Source: Cerasicoccus arenae (GTDB taxonomy: Bacteria; Verrucomicrobiota; Verrucomicrobiia; Opitutales; Cerasicoccaceae). From it: a stretch of 64,000 nt of DNA. Shown here one piece after another: positions 8,916 through 17,812 of this stretch. Position 1 is the first letter of the stretch; each line of letters begins with the position of its first letter. The position numbers were made by a program, and so were the translations under genes. The stretch spans positions 124,001 through 188,000 of the forward strand of contig NZ_BMXG01000007.1 in NCBI RefSeq assembly GCF_014651635.1, in the 5' to 3' direction. The notes beneath the pieces are model-generated. The model saw only the letters and a program-made list of their open reading frames with translations. It was not told the DNA's origin and did no database searches.

Positions 8916-11900
8916 CTAGGCTTTTTTCCCGCGCTCCCCTCGCGTAAAGAGCGGTATCTTGTCCATGACGTGCTTTTCAAACCACTCAAAATATAGGAAC
9001 AAGGCAGGGGTAACGTAAAGCGTGATCAACTGAGAAACGATCAGCCCCCCGACAATGGCCGAGCCCAATGGCTTACGAGCGGCGGCGTCAGCGCCCCACC
9101 CGATCGCAATCGGTACGGCACCGAGTAGCGCAGCGGCAGTAGTCATGATGATCGGGCGAAAACGTTCCATACAGGCTTCGTGCACCGCATCAATCGGTGA
9201 CAAGCCATCAGCCTGACGCTGGATGGTGAAGTCGATCATCATGATGCCGTTTTTCTTCACAATGCCCATAAGCATAAACATCCCAATGCCCGCGTAAAGT
9301 GACAGTTCCTGGCCAAGCAATAACAACGTCGCCAAACCACCAACCACGGCGACCGGTAGAGCGGTTAGTACGGTTACGGGATGCACCCAGCTTTCGTAAA
9401 GGATGCCGAGGATCACATACATGACGAAAATGGCCACAATTGCCATAACTGCCATACTGACAATCGTTTCCTCAAACATCAGAGCCTGCCCCTGAAAGCT
9501 CGTCATCACGTCTGGCGTGGACAGTTTCTTGACCGTTTCCTTCACGAAATTATTCGCATCACCGACAGCCGCCCCCTCTTTGATGTTATAGTAGATGGTG
9601 ACTGAGCTGAAATTGTTAATATGGTTCACCGCCAGTGGCCCGACATCCTCGTGGTAGGTTGCTATGGAGGCAAAAGGCACCAGATTGTTTTGAATGTCAA
9701 AGACGTTTGAATCACTTGTGAAAAGCTCGCTTTGATTGAAAGCCGACTGAAAATACAGAGAGTCCAAGTCAGGTGCTTTGGAGCGCCATTCGGGCTGGGC
9801 TGCGACAATTACCTGATACTGTTGAAACGGTGACTTGATCAGATAAGAATAATTGAGCGAATAAGCGTCTTTGAGCACGGTCGCGAAGTTGTTCGCGGTC
9901 ACCCCATAAGCACTGCCCAGAGGCCGCCAGAACTCCATTTCAATCTGCGGATTCGACAGATAAAGATCACTATGGACGGACGAGAAAAATCCGCTCTTCA
10001 TCATTTCGGCGACAAGTTTTTCCGACGTTTCATAGACCTTATCAGTGTCCAAACCCGACAGGCTATAGGCATAGTTACCCAAAGTCGTCGATGTCGCACC
10101 AGTCGAAATTTCCAATGATGGATTGGGCTGAATTGCAGGTAAAATGCCCGGTATACCCGCTAAAGCTGCTCGCAATTGAGTATCGACGACATCAATAGCT
10201 GGACGCTCGCTAACATCGATCAGCGAAATAAAGGTTAGAATAAAATTACTCTGCGCAAAGCCCGAAACCCCAGACACCGTGACGAAATTATCAACGTAGG
10301 GATTTTCCTCAATAACTGCCTTAACGCGCGCTTGGTAGCGCTTCAAATCGTCTGCCGAAGCTCCAGTGTCGGCAATAAATGCCCCTTGGATGAAGCCACT
10401 ATCCCCCACTGGAATGAAGGTCTTCGGGACCATGTAACCAAAGCCGACAACCCCGGCCATACAGGCAACCCATGCGAGCGCAGAAATCCACTTGTGCTTA
10501 AGGAAAAAGCGCAGGGTCGGATCGTAAAAGCCAAGACAGGCTTTCTCAAGCCGATTGGCAATCTTCTGCATGAAGGTTTCCTCACCATCATTATGAGACT
10601 TAAGCATCCGTGCGCACATCAGTGGTGTGAGCGACAGAGAAACCAGACCTGACATAACCACCGCGACGGTAATCGTAACACCGAACTCGCGGAAAATACG
10701 GCCCATAAGCCCCCCCATAAACACCAGCGGGATGAACACCGCCGCCAGTGAAAGCGTCATCGAAAGAATCGTGAAACTGATCTCCTTGGCCCCTTCCATC
10801 GTAGCCGTCAAGGGGTCCTCTCCGTAGTCCTCCATGCGGCGCACCATGTTCTCCAGGAAAACCACCGCGTCATCCACCAGGAAGCCGATGGAAAGCGTTA
10901 GCGCCATGAGGGAAAGGTTGTCTAGCGTATAGCCGCAAAGCTTCATCACCACAAAGGTGAGCAAGAGCGCCATTGGCAGGGCGACCATTGGAATAATGGT
11001 GTCACGTGCACGCCCCAAAAACAGGAAAATGGTACCACAAACGAGGACGAAGGCGATTAGCAGCGTTTCTTCCACGTCCTCCACCGAGGCGACAATCGTT
11101 TTGGAGCGATCATAAATAACGCTCATGGCGATGGACTGTGGAATCTGCGCCTGAAGTTCCGGAATCATCGCCTTAACGGCGTTGGCGATCTCCACGTCGT
11201 TCGCACCATCCGCTTTTTGCACTGCTAACACAACGCCCGCTGCATTTGGCGGGACGAGGGGCGACCAGTAATCGATATTAAAATCTTCCGCCTGAATGCC
11301 TTCCACCACATCACCCAAGTCTCTCAGATAAATCGGACGGTCGTTTTTGACGGCTACGATGATGTTGGCGTACTCCTCAGGCGTGGTCAGCTGGGCATTC
11401 GGCTGAAGTGTCATGTTGATCGTGTTGCCCTTGTATTCACCGGCACCCAATGTGTTCGTGCTGCCCTGCACAGCCTGAGTCACTTGGTCGAATGTCAGGC
11501 CACGGTTATACAATTCCTGCGGGTTAAGTTGGACTTGGACCGCACGCTTGGACCCATAAACATTGACCGCAGAAACACCGTTAATGATCTGCATACGCTG
11601 AGCGACCTGAGTAAAGGCGTAGTCGTAAATGTCGCCCTCCGTCATCGTGGTGGACACCAAACCGAGATAAATAACGGGCTGCGCGTTCGGATTCGTCTTG
11701 GTGTAGCTTGGTGGGCTGGGCAAGTCCGTTGGCAAATCACCTTGGGCACGAGTAATGGCGGACTGCACATCCGTCGCCGCCGCATCGATACTTTTACTTA
11801 AATCAAATTGCAGGACGATATTGCTGTTACCCTGCGTATTATTGGACGTGATCAGCTCAATCCCCTGAATCTGCAAAAACTGCTGCTCCAGCGGTGAGGC

Positions 11901-12092
11901 CACGTTGGCGGCCATGATCTGAGGGCTCGCACCCGGATAACTCGCTGTCACCTGAATGACTGGATAGTCAACATTGGGCAAGTCGCTAACCGGCAAAGTT
12001 AAATAGGACCAGACGCCAAACGCTGCGACCGATAAGGCCAGCAGCAACGTCATCACTGGACGTTTTATAAAAGGATCGGAAATGGAAGACAT
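8916..12092 (-). CDS. RND efflux pump, AcrB/MexB-type inner-membrane protein
   Basis: A 1058-residue proton-driven pump of the hydrophobe/amphiphile (HAE) RND family. It begins ISDPFIKRPVMTLLLAL, typical of the family, and shows two repeats of one membrane helix, a periplasmic loop of about 300 residues, then five or more membrane helices. The paired aspartates of the proton relay are present in GFLVDDAVVFLENMVRR. The C-terminal helix set includes GIVKKNGIMMIDF, as in AcrB and MdtB/C. It sits between adaptor and channel genes in the order MFP-RND-TolC, with an 18-bp gap to the adaptor. The substrate cannot be read from sequence; there is no heavy-metal (CusA) signature. Confidence 0.95.
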   Translation of the reverse strand: MSSISDPFIKRPVMTLLLALSVAAFGVWSYLTLPVSDLPNVDYPVIQVTASYPGASPQIMAANVASPLEQQFLQIQGIELITSNNTQGNSNIVLQFDLSKSIDAAATDVQSAITRAQGDLPTDLPSPPSYTKTNPNAQPVIYLGLVSTTMTEGDIYDYAFTQVAQRMQIINGVSAVNVYGSKRAVQVQLNPQELYNRGLTFDQVTQAVQGSTNTLGAGEYKGNTINMTLQPNAQLTTPEEYANIIVAVKNDRPIYLRDLGDVVEGIQAEDFNIDYWSPLVPPNAAGVVLAVQKADGANDVEIANAVKAMIPELQAQIPQSIAMSVIYDRSKTIVASVEDVEETLLIAFVLVCGTIFLFLGRARDTIIPMVALPMALLLTFVVMKLCGYTLDNLSLMALTLSIGFLVDDAVVFLENMVRRMEDYGEDPLTATMEGAKEISFTILSMTLSLAAVFIPLVFMGGLMGRIFREFGVTITVAVVMSGLVSLSLTPLMCARMLKSHNDGEETFMQKIANRLEKACLGFYDPTLRFFLKHKWISALAWVACMAGVVGFGYMVPKTFIPVGDSGFIQGAFIADTGASADDLKRYQARVKAVIEENPYVDNFVTVSGVSGFAQSNFILTFISLIDVSERPAIDVVDTQLRAALAGIPGILPAIQPNPSLEISTGATSTTLGNYAYSLSGLDTDKVYETSEKLVAEMMKSGFFSSVHSDLYLSNPQIEMEFWRPLGSAYGVTANNFATVLKDAYSLNYSYLIKSPFQQYQVIVAAQPEWRSKAPDLDSLYFQSAFNQSELFTSDSNVFDIQNNLVPFASIATYHEDVGPLAVNHINNFSSVTIYYNIKEGAAVGDANNFVKETVKKLSTPDVMTSFQGQALMFEETIVSMAVMAIVAIFVMYVILGILYESWVHPVTVLTALPVAVVGGLATLLLLGQELSLYAGIGMFMLMGIVKKNGIMMIDFTIQRQADGLSPIDAVHEACMERFRPIIMTTAAALLGAVPIAIGWGADAAARKPLGSAIVGGLIVSQLITLYVTPALFLYFEWFEKHVMDKIPLFTRGERGKKA

Positions 12093-12110
12093 AGCGCGCC
12101 GCGGTCCCGG

Positions 12111-13514
12111 TTATTTGCTCTCTTCGGCCGGTTTGCCGTCGGAACCCTTTGCGTCAGCACTCTTTGGCGGAGTTCCCGTCACACTGCCTGTTTCCAGATT
12201 CAGTAAAAACTCAGTCTCTTGCTCGCTCAGCACGCCATGGGACTGCAGCTTCTTCAAAAGCTGGGGCGGCAGACGCCGACTGTCTTGGATTTTCTTAATC
12301 TCCGCGGGCGTGGCCTTCTTGTATTTCTGAAGCATCTTCACCACAGGATCAATCATTTGAGGCGGAAGCTTAACGTCAGCCGGATTCCCGTCGGTCACGA
12401 TTATTTCTGATTTATCACGGAGAAAATCAAGGCCTTCGCCAACCAGTTTATCACCAGGTTTGACCCCACTTTCAATGACGATCGTGCCGTCTTCCTGTAA
12501 TTGCCCAACTGTCACGCTCTTCTGGGTAACCGTGCTCGTTGCCTCATCGATAACGAAAACAAAACGCCCATTTTGGCCGATGCCTACGCTGCTTGAAGAC
12601 ACGACCATTGCGTCCTTGATCGTTTTGAGATAAACGCGAACTGCTAGCGGCTGATTCGGCCAAAAGAAGCCGTCATCGTTCTTAAAAGTAGCACGTAAGT
12701 TAACCGTGCCGGTTTCTGTGTCCACCGCATTACCAAGAATGGTTAATTCACCCTCGCGGTGCTGCGATGCGTCCGAGAGTGAACTGGCGCGAATGGTCAG
12801 CTTGCCTCCTGCTTTGTTGAAATAACTGCGAATGTCGTCGAATCGAGATTCCGGCGAAATAAAGTCCACGTAAATGGGGTCCATCCGTAGAACGGTTGCG
12901 AGGGTCTCACCTTCGAGTGCACTAACGACATTACCAACGTTCACCAGATAAATACTCGCCATCCCATCAATCGGCGATCGGATCTCAGTGTAGTCGAGAT
13001 TGACCTTTGCTGCGAGCAAATCGCCTTCAGCCTTGCGTAAGGCACCGCGATCAGACTCCACCGTCGCCTCCAGCGCTTGAAAGTCTTGTTCAGAAATCAG
13101 TTTTTGCGGAACCAGCGGACGATTTCGCTCCAGCGCGAGTTCATCAATGGCCAACTGGGCACGGGCCTGTTCGACCGAGCCCTCTGCCTCCTCAATCGCT
13201 GCGATATAAGGCGGCTGGAAAATCCTATACAGCAGATCGCCTTTCTTCACCATGGAACCCTGTGTAAAAGTCACCTCGGTGATCTGGCCATCGACTTGGC
13301 TAACGATGTTTACCGACTCATAGGCTGTTGCTCTGCCCAGAGTGTCGCTATACAAGTAAACATCGGCCGTCTTGACCTCGTTAACCGTAACGGTGCGCGG
13401 CGGTGGTCCCTTTGGCTGAATTGGCTCGGGGCCACAACCAACCAGGAACGCGAATGCTGCCGTGGCGCATATGCCCACCGGCAACTGTAATCCATTCCTC
13501 CATAATTTACTCAT
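12111..13514 (-). CDS. RND periplasmic adaptor (membrane fusion protein), lipoprotein
   Basis: Adaptor that links the RND pump to the TolC channel. I place the start at the ATG at 13514 because it gives a clean lipoprotein signal ending in lipobox LVGC (Cys27); an upstream ATG at 13562 adds 16 residues. A biotinyl-lipoyl-like domain (VDGQITEVTFTQGSMVKKGD), an alpha-hairpin (IAAIEEAEGSVEQARAQLA and onward) and beta-barrel domains follow. After the usual end of the family (near INVTDG-like IIVTDGNPAD) there is an extra, mostly helical, charged tail of about 85 residues ending in a Lys/Glu/Ser-rich stretch. It is the first gene of the efflux operon. Confidence 0.92.
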   Translation of the reverse strand: MSKLWRNGLQLPVGICATAAFAFLVGCGPEPIQPKGPPPRTVTVNEVKTADVYLYSDTLGRATAYESVNIVSQVDGQITEVTFTQGSMVKKGDLLYRIFQPPYIAAIEEAEGSVEQARAQLAIDELALERNRPLVPQKLISEQDFQALEATVESDRGALRKAEGDLLAAKVNLDYTEIRSPIDGMASIYLVNVGNVVSALEGETLATVLRMDPIYVDFISPESRFDDIRSYFNKAGGKLTIRASSLSDASQHREGELTILGNAVDTETGTVNLRATFKNDDGFFWPNQPLAVRVYLKTIKDAMVVSSSSVGIGQNGRFVFVIDEATSTVTQKSVTVGQLQEDGTIVIESGVKPGDKLVGEGLDFLRDKSEIIVTDGNPADVKLPPQMIDPVVKMLQKYKKATPAEIKKIQDSRRLPPQLLKKLQSHGVLSEQETEFLLNLETGSVTGTPPKSADAKGSDGKPAEESK

Positions 13515-13583
13515 GCGCAGTCGTTTCCTAGTAGTTTCGCGTAGTATCGCCGGACTTTTCATTCTGTCAACTGGTCAATTAAA

Positions 13584-13593
13584 CGAACGTTCG
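13584..13593. promoter_or_regulatory. Perfect palindrome upstream of efflux operon
   Basis: CGAACGTTCG is a perfect 10-bp palindrome about 70 bp upstream of the adaptor start, flanked by AAA on both sides. Its AAACGAACGTTCG form resembles operators of TetR-family repressors, which often control RND pumps. No TetR gene is in the window, so the regulator would have to be elsewhere. Confidence 0.35.
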
Positions 13594-13701
13594 AAAACTT
13601 GGGGCCGATGGAAAACAAAAAAATTCCGACATTAGCGGCCTTAATCAACTGCTATCATTACACTGGCGAACGATATTGCTGATTTACATTGAAAACATGG
13701 C

Positions 13702-14145
13702 CTAAAAATCGTCGCCCAGAGAGAAATTGACGCCCTTAATTCCAGCATAGGAAACGGCGTCCATGACCTTGACAATAGTCTGATGGTTCACTCCATCTGC
13801 TGGGGCAATGGTCACCAACGCATCGACCTGGTTGGCGTCGCTGGCTTGTTTGAACCGCGAAAGCATCGCAGAAAGTTCTATCAAGCGTGGTGCGTCAGGA
13901 GTGTCGTAAGCGTATTCGTTGACGACTACCTGGCCTTCGTCGTTTATTTCAATGATCTGCTCGTCGGGCATTTCTACGGGCTCAGTCTGCTCTACCACTC
14001 CAGGCAGCTGGAATGAAATATCCGCCTCCTGCTTCTGCAAAGTCGCCGCCACCATGAAATAGATCAGCAACAGGAAAACGCAGTCAATCATCGGCGCGAT
14101 AGGAATCGTTACCTTTGCATCGGTCTTCTTTTTAAGCTGAACCAT
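13702..14145 (-). CDS. ExbD/TolR-family biopolymer transport protein
   Basis: 147 residues with one N-terminal membrane helix and a periplasmic domain, as in ExbD/TolR. The pore aspartate lies in IAPMIDCVFLLLIYFMVAA, the family hallmark. The periplasmic part ends with VMDAVSYAGIKGVNFSLG, matching the ExbD C-terminus. ExbD works with ExbB as a proton-driven motor for TonB or related systems. It lies 44 bp downstream of a second ExbD gene on the same strand, but no ExbB or TonB gene is next to it. Confidence 0.88.
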   Translation of the reverse strand: MVQLKKKTDAKVTIPIAPMIDCVFLLLIYFMVAATLQKQEADISFQLPGVVEQTEPVEMPDEQIIEINDEGQVVVNEYAYDTPDAPRLIELSAMLSRFKQASDANQVDALVTIAPADGVNHQTIVKVMDAVSYAGIKGVNFSLGDDF

Positions 14146-14189
14146 TGTCGGAATTTACACGGCGTTAATGATTAACTTTATCGGCAAGC

Positions 14190-14603
14190 TTACTGCTGAT
14201 GGGTTGCATAAATGACCTCGTAAGCGCCAGCATCAGCGCAGACACGGAGTACAGCCTTGATGTCCTTATAGGATGTTTCTTGATCGGCTCGGACAGTGAC
14301 CCGTAAGCGTGGATTCTGTTCCAGAGAGGACTGAAGCTCGGCCTTGATCTCTGCTGCCGAAACGGAGCGTTCGCCCAAAAAGGCCTGGCCGTCAGCATCC
14401 ACGGTGACCACTCCGCGATCAGACAGGTCTTCAGCCACCTCGCTTTCGAGAGATTCGGGGAGCGTAACCTCCTTGGATTTGTCTGCCTGAGCCAACGTGC
14501 TCACACACATAAAGAAAACGAGCAGCAGGAACACCATATCAATCATAGGTGCCATCTGGAAATCTTCTTCGGGCCGTTCGACGCGATGCAGCTTTATCGC
14601 CAT
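14190..14603 (-). CDS. ExbD/TolR-family protein, second copy
   Basis: A 137-residue ExbD paralogue. I take the ATG at 14603 (MAIKLHRVERPEE) because ExbD proteins start with a short cytosolic tail before the helix; the longer frame from 14639 adds 12 unlikely residues. The motif FQMAPMIDMVFLLLVFFM carries the conserved pore Asp. The periplasmic domain includes RVTVRADQETSYKDIKAVL, a typical ExbD strand-helix. It is first of the ExbD pair and is divergent from the CDF exporter gene with a 143-bp shared region. Confidence 0.88.
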   Translation of the reverse strand: MAIKLHRVERPEEDFQMAPMIDMVFLLLVFFMCVSTLAQADKSKEVTLPESLESEVAEDLSDRGVVTVDADGQAFLGERSVSAAEIKAELQSSLEQNPRLRVTVRADQETSYKDIKAVLRVCADAGAYEVIYATHQQ

Positions 14604-14746
14604 TGCAGCCCATGGCATCATTACCCGCGTCAAGGTCAAGCCCTACAGCAAAACAGCGTGCTAAAACGTTACACGCGCGATACAATGTAAGATCAGTCAT
14701 TTTCTTCTTCGCAATTTACAAGTAAGACGGCAGACTCCCGCGCCAT

Positions 14747-15697
14747 ATGGCTCATTCGCACCACGACCATGCCGGACATTCTCACGAAGGACATTCGCAC
14801 TCAGCTAAAGGCATTCCCAAGCAACGTCTCTTGCAGGCGCTGGGCATCAGCCTGATCATAACCGTGGCGCAAATTATTGGCGGTGTCATTTCGGGCAGTC
14901 TTGCTCTGATGTCCGACGCCCTCCATACCGCGACAGACGCAGTCGCGCTGCTCGCAAGTTTTATTGCCGTCAAGCTGGGGGAACGCCCCGGCTCGGAAAA
15001 ACACACTTTTGGCCTCAAGCGCGCGGAAATCGTTGCCGCTGCTATGAATGCCGGGGTGCTGATCGGCATCAGTCTATGGCTACTCTACGAAGCCACGCTG
15101 CGCTTCATTCACCCGGATTCAGTAAAGGCTGGCTGGATGATCGGTGTTGCGGCTATTGGCCTCACCGCCAATGTCATCAATGCGCTGCTCTTGCAAAAAG
15201 GAGCCAAGGACAACATCAATATGCGCTCGGCCTACCTCCACGTGCTGAGTGATGCAGTGGTAAGCGTTGGCGTCATCCTCGGAGGGATCGCGATTATGTA
15301 TCTAGGCAAAGGCTTTACCTGGATTGATCCGATGCTCACCGTCCTAATCTCTCTCTGGTTAATCAAGGAGAGTTGGTCAATTGTCGAGGAATCCATCCGC
15401 ATCATCATGATGGGTACGCCGCCGGGTATTGAGGTAAAGGAAGTCGCTGCCGCCCTGACCGAGCTAAAAGCCGTGCGCGGCGTCCATCACCTCCACATCT
15501 GGTCCTTGAACGACCAGACCATCCACTTCGAAGCTCATATTGATATCGATGACCGCTTGGTCAGTGAATGCAGTTGCGTGGCGGATGAAATCGAGGACCT
15601 CTTGCACGATAAATACGAGATTACTCACGTCACCCTACAATTTGAAAGTGGGCGCTGCGAAGATGAGGCGTTGATCCGCTCCCACGACACGCTCTGA
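14747..15697 (+). CDS. Cation diffusion facilitator (zinc/cadmium exporter)
   Basis: 316-residue CDF protein of the CzcD/ZitB branch, an inner-membrane antiporter exporting Zn2+ and perhaps Cd2+ or Co2+. The N-terminus is His-rich (about 8 His in the first 18 residues). Six membrane helices follow. The metal site is visible as DALHTATD in helix 2 and HVLSD in helix 5, the HxxxD pairs characteristic of zinc CDFs. The cytosolic C-terminal domain (from about residue 205) contains HHLHIWSLNDQTIHFEAHI, the usual dimerisation domain. It is monocistronic and divergent from the ExbD genes. Exact metal is inferred from the family. Confidence 0.92.
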   Translation: MAHSHHDHAGHSHEGHSHSAKGIPKQRLLQALGISLIITVAQIIGGVISGSLALMSDALHTATDAVALLASFIAVKLGERPGSEKHTFGLKRAEIVAAAMNAGVLIGISLWLLYEATLRFIHPDSVKAGWMIGVAAIGLTANVINALLLQKGAKDNINMRSAYLHVLSDAVVSVGVILGGIAIMYLGKGFTWIDPMLTVLISLWLIKESWSIVEESIRIIMMGTPPGIEVKEVAAALTELKAVRGVHHLHIWSLNDQTIHFEAHIDIDDRLVSECSCVADEIEDLLHDKYEITHVTLQFESGRCEDEALIRSHDTL

Positions 15698-15753
15698 GGC
15701 AGTTTCGCTTCCGTGGTTCTTACGCAACCAAGACAGCAGGCCAAGGATGACCA

Positions 15754-16608
15754 TCAACCAGCTTTAACTGGCTCGCCAAGCTGCTCACGCAAGAAAGTGA
15801 GCACAAGCGGACGCAAGTCCATATGCTCAGGCTGAAGGTGGAAAGTGTGAGGTGCGCCGCCGATTTCAAAATACCAATAGCGCAGTCCCTTTTCAGCCAA
15901 CAACGCGGCCAGTTCACGGGAGTATTCGACCCCAACAATTTTATCCGCCGAACCGTGTGCAATGAAGATGGGTGGAAAATTTTCGTTGATGTAAGTGGCT
16001 GGCGAAGCAGCGATCTGGTTCGCCTCGGTTTCTTCCGGCGTTTCACCTCCAAATGGCGATATTTTTCGATCACGAATCACATGTGGTCCGTAAAAATTCA
16101 AGATGCAGCTCACAGCATTAGACTGGTCTAGATAGAGCCCGCCCTTATTCATCTCATCAACCTGAGTCGTTGCGCCAAGCATCATTGCCAGATGACCACC
16201 AGCGGAGCCACCCATTGTAGCAATGCGGTCCGGGTCGATGTTAAACCGCACCGCCTCTTTGCGCATAAAACGCAGCGCGGACTTACAATCATACAAATTT
16301 TGCGGCCAAGCGGCGACCTCCGAAGTGATCTCGTTGGTGTTTGGGTCGCGAATGACTTCGTTGAGCTTATAATTGATCGAAAAAACCGCGAAACCTTGGG
16401 CGGCTAATACATAGCCGATATTGCGCTCACGCTCCATTGCCTTGTCGAGAATGCGCCAACCCCCACCATGAATGAGCAGCACGGCGGGCGCTGGGCCGAG
16501 GAAATTTTTCGGCGGTAGATAGGCGTCCAGCTTTTCCGTGCGCTCGGCACCCAGATAGTCAATGTCCGACTCCAAGCGGACGGTTTCATCAAATAAGACA
16601 GCGGGCAT
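15754..16608 (-). CDS. Alpha/beta hydrolase, carboxylesterase-like
   Basis: 284-residue soluble hydrolase of the esterase/lipase superfamily (BD-FAE/HSL-like). It has the oxyanion motif HGGGW (about residue 47), the nucleophile elbow GGSAGG (near 153, Ser as nucleophile), an Asp near GSADK (about 220) and a His in GAPHTFHL (about 258). There is no signal peptide, so it is cytosolic. Such enzymes cleave short acyl or acetyl esters, for example on plant or algal sugars, but the substrate is not visible. It lies 68 bp downstream of the RNase HIII gene in the same direction and may be co-transcribed. Confidence 0.85.
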   Translation of the reverse strand: MPAVLFDETVRLESDIDYLGAERTEKLDAYLPPKNFLGPAPAVLLIHGGGWRILDKAMERERNIGYVLAAQGFAVFSINYKLNEVIRDPNTNEITSEVAAWPQNLYDCKSALRFMRKEAVRFNIDPDRIATMGGSAGGHLAMMLGATTQVDEMNKGGLYLDQSNAVSCILNFYGPHVIRDRKISPFGGETPEETEANQIAASPATYINENFPPIFIAHGSADKIVGVEYSRELAALLAEKGLRYWYFEIGGAPHTFHLQPEHMDLRPLVLTFLREQLGEPVKAG

Positions 16609-16676
16609 GATCCAAAATTATAATAGAGGTGGAGGCGAAATCGACGGGATGAAAAAAGTCAGTCCGGCAGCTCAAC

Positions 16677-17672
16677 TTATTTTTTCCACGCCTTCTTCTC
16701 GGGAACTGGTAGGCCCCGGGCTTCAAACGCGGTACGGAAGTGCAGTTTAGCAAATTCGCCAAGACGATCATCACCGAACTTTTTGACCAATTCCTTGGCT
16801 TGGGATTTCACGGTCGCGCTCGCACCCTTGGCGAGCGGAATACCCGCTATCTTGGAAAGATCAGCCATGCGGCGCACGAATTCCGCTCGGGCACAGATGG
16901 AAGCAGCGGCCACAACGGGGTCAGACTCCGCCTTGGTGCGCATTTGGAGGTCAAAGTCAGTCGCGGCAAAGCTGTCCTTGGTCAAGGCACACTGCACGAG
17001 TGGCTGCTTGCTAAATTGGTCGAGGAGTCCCCAAGAGACCTTTTTTTCGGCAAGAGCGCTTTCCAAGCATTTGGCGTGTTGCCAGGCAAGAAGACGGTTC
17101 AGATTGCTCCCAAACTTGCCGTATAGCTCGTTGTATTTAGGCATCTTTAGAGCCATGCGCTTCACGACGACGCCCTTGGTCTCCACGATGATTTTGTCGA
17201 GCTTGAGGATGGCCCGGTCACTGGTGATGCGCTTGGAGTCCATGATTCCAGCCTCACGCCATTCGGTGACCATATCGCCCGTCGCAACAACACAGCACGA
17301 GACGAGCGGCCCGAACAGATCGCCCTTGCCAGACTCGTCAAGCCCGGCGTGGTCGGTAAACCATTCCGGGTTGTTCACTTCGTCATAGCCAAGCTCAGGC
17401 GTCATGGTGATCTCTGCTTCGAGCACGAATGTCACCCAGTCTTCGGTCTTCTTACCTTGGACGACGAGCTTGCCGCTCTTGTAGCCGACGAGGTTGATCT
17501 TGTCCCCCTTGTAGCCGAAGTGCGCGTAGTCGACCTCGTAGTATTCCCACAGGCGCTTCTCGCACCATTCCTTGACCATCACCATCTGCTCGTCAGTGAG
17601 CTTGATCGTGTAGAGTGTTGTCTTCTTGGGTCCTTCTTCTTCAAGAACTGGCTGCTTCTTGCGCTTGGGCAT
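16677..17672 (-). CDS. rnhC: Ribonuclease HIII
   Basis: 331-residue type 2 RNase H that cuts the RNA strand of RNA/DNA hybrids. The catalytic acidic residues are recognisable: GLDESGKGDLFGP carries the Asp-Glu pair, with a third Asp in IMDSKRI and another in the DPVVAAASICAR region. The N-terminal about 100 residues contain the TBP-like substrate-binding domain that separates HIII from HII. The preceding start lies in a Lys/Arg-rich N-terminus (MPKRKKQ). It is divergent from mutY with 140 bp between them. Confidence 0.9.
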   Translation of the reverse strand: MPKRKKQPVLEEEGPKKTTLYTIKLTDEQMVMVKEWCEKRLWEYYEVDYAHFGYKGDKINLVGYKSGKLVVQGKKTEDWVTFVLEAEITMTPELGYDEVNNPEWFTDHAGLDESGKGDLFGPLVSCCVVATGDMVTEWREAGIMDSKRITSDRAILKLDKIIVETKGVVVKRMALKMPKYNELYGKFGSNLNRLLAWQHAKCLESALAEKKVSWGLLDQFSKQPLVQCALTKDSFAATDFDLQMRTKAESDPVVAAASICARAEFVRRMADLSKIAGIPLAKGASATVKSQAKELVKKFGDDRLGEFAKLHFRTAFEARGLPVPEKKAWKK

Positions 17673-17812
17673 GGATCGAAGGAAAAAGGAAAAAGATTAA
17701 AGGTTAAAGGAGAAACGTACGAGCAAAGTTTAATCAGATTTGACGGAATTGCGCGTAAAAGAAACAAATAAAGCTTTCCGTCCTTCCCTGTCTTCCTGTT
17801 TAAAGTCTCCCT

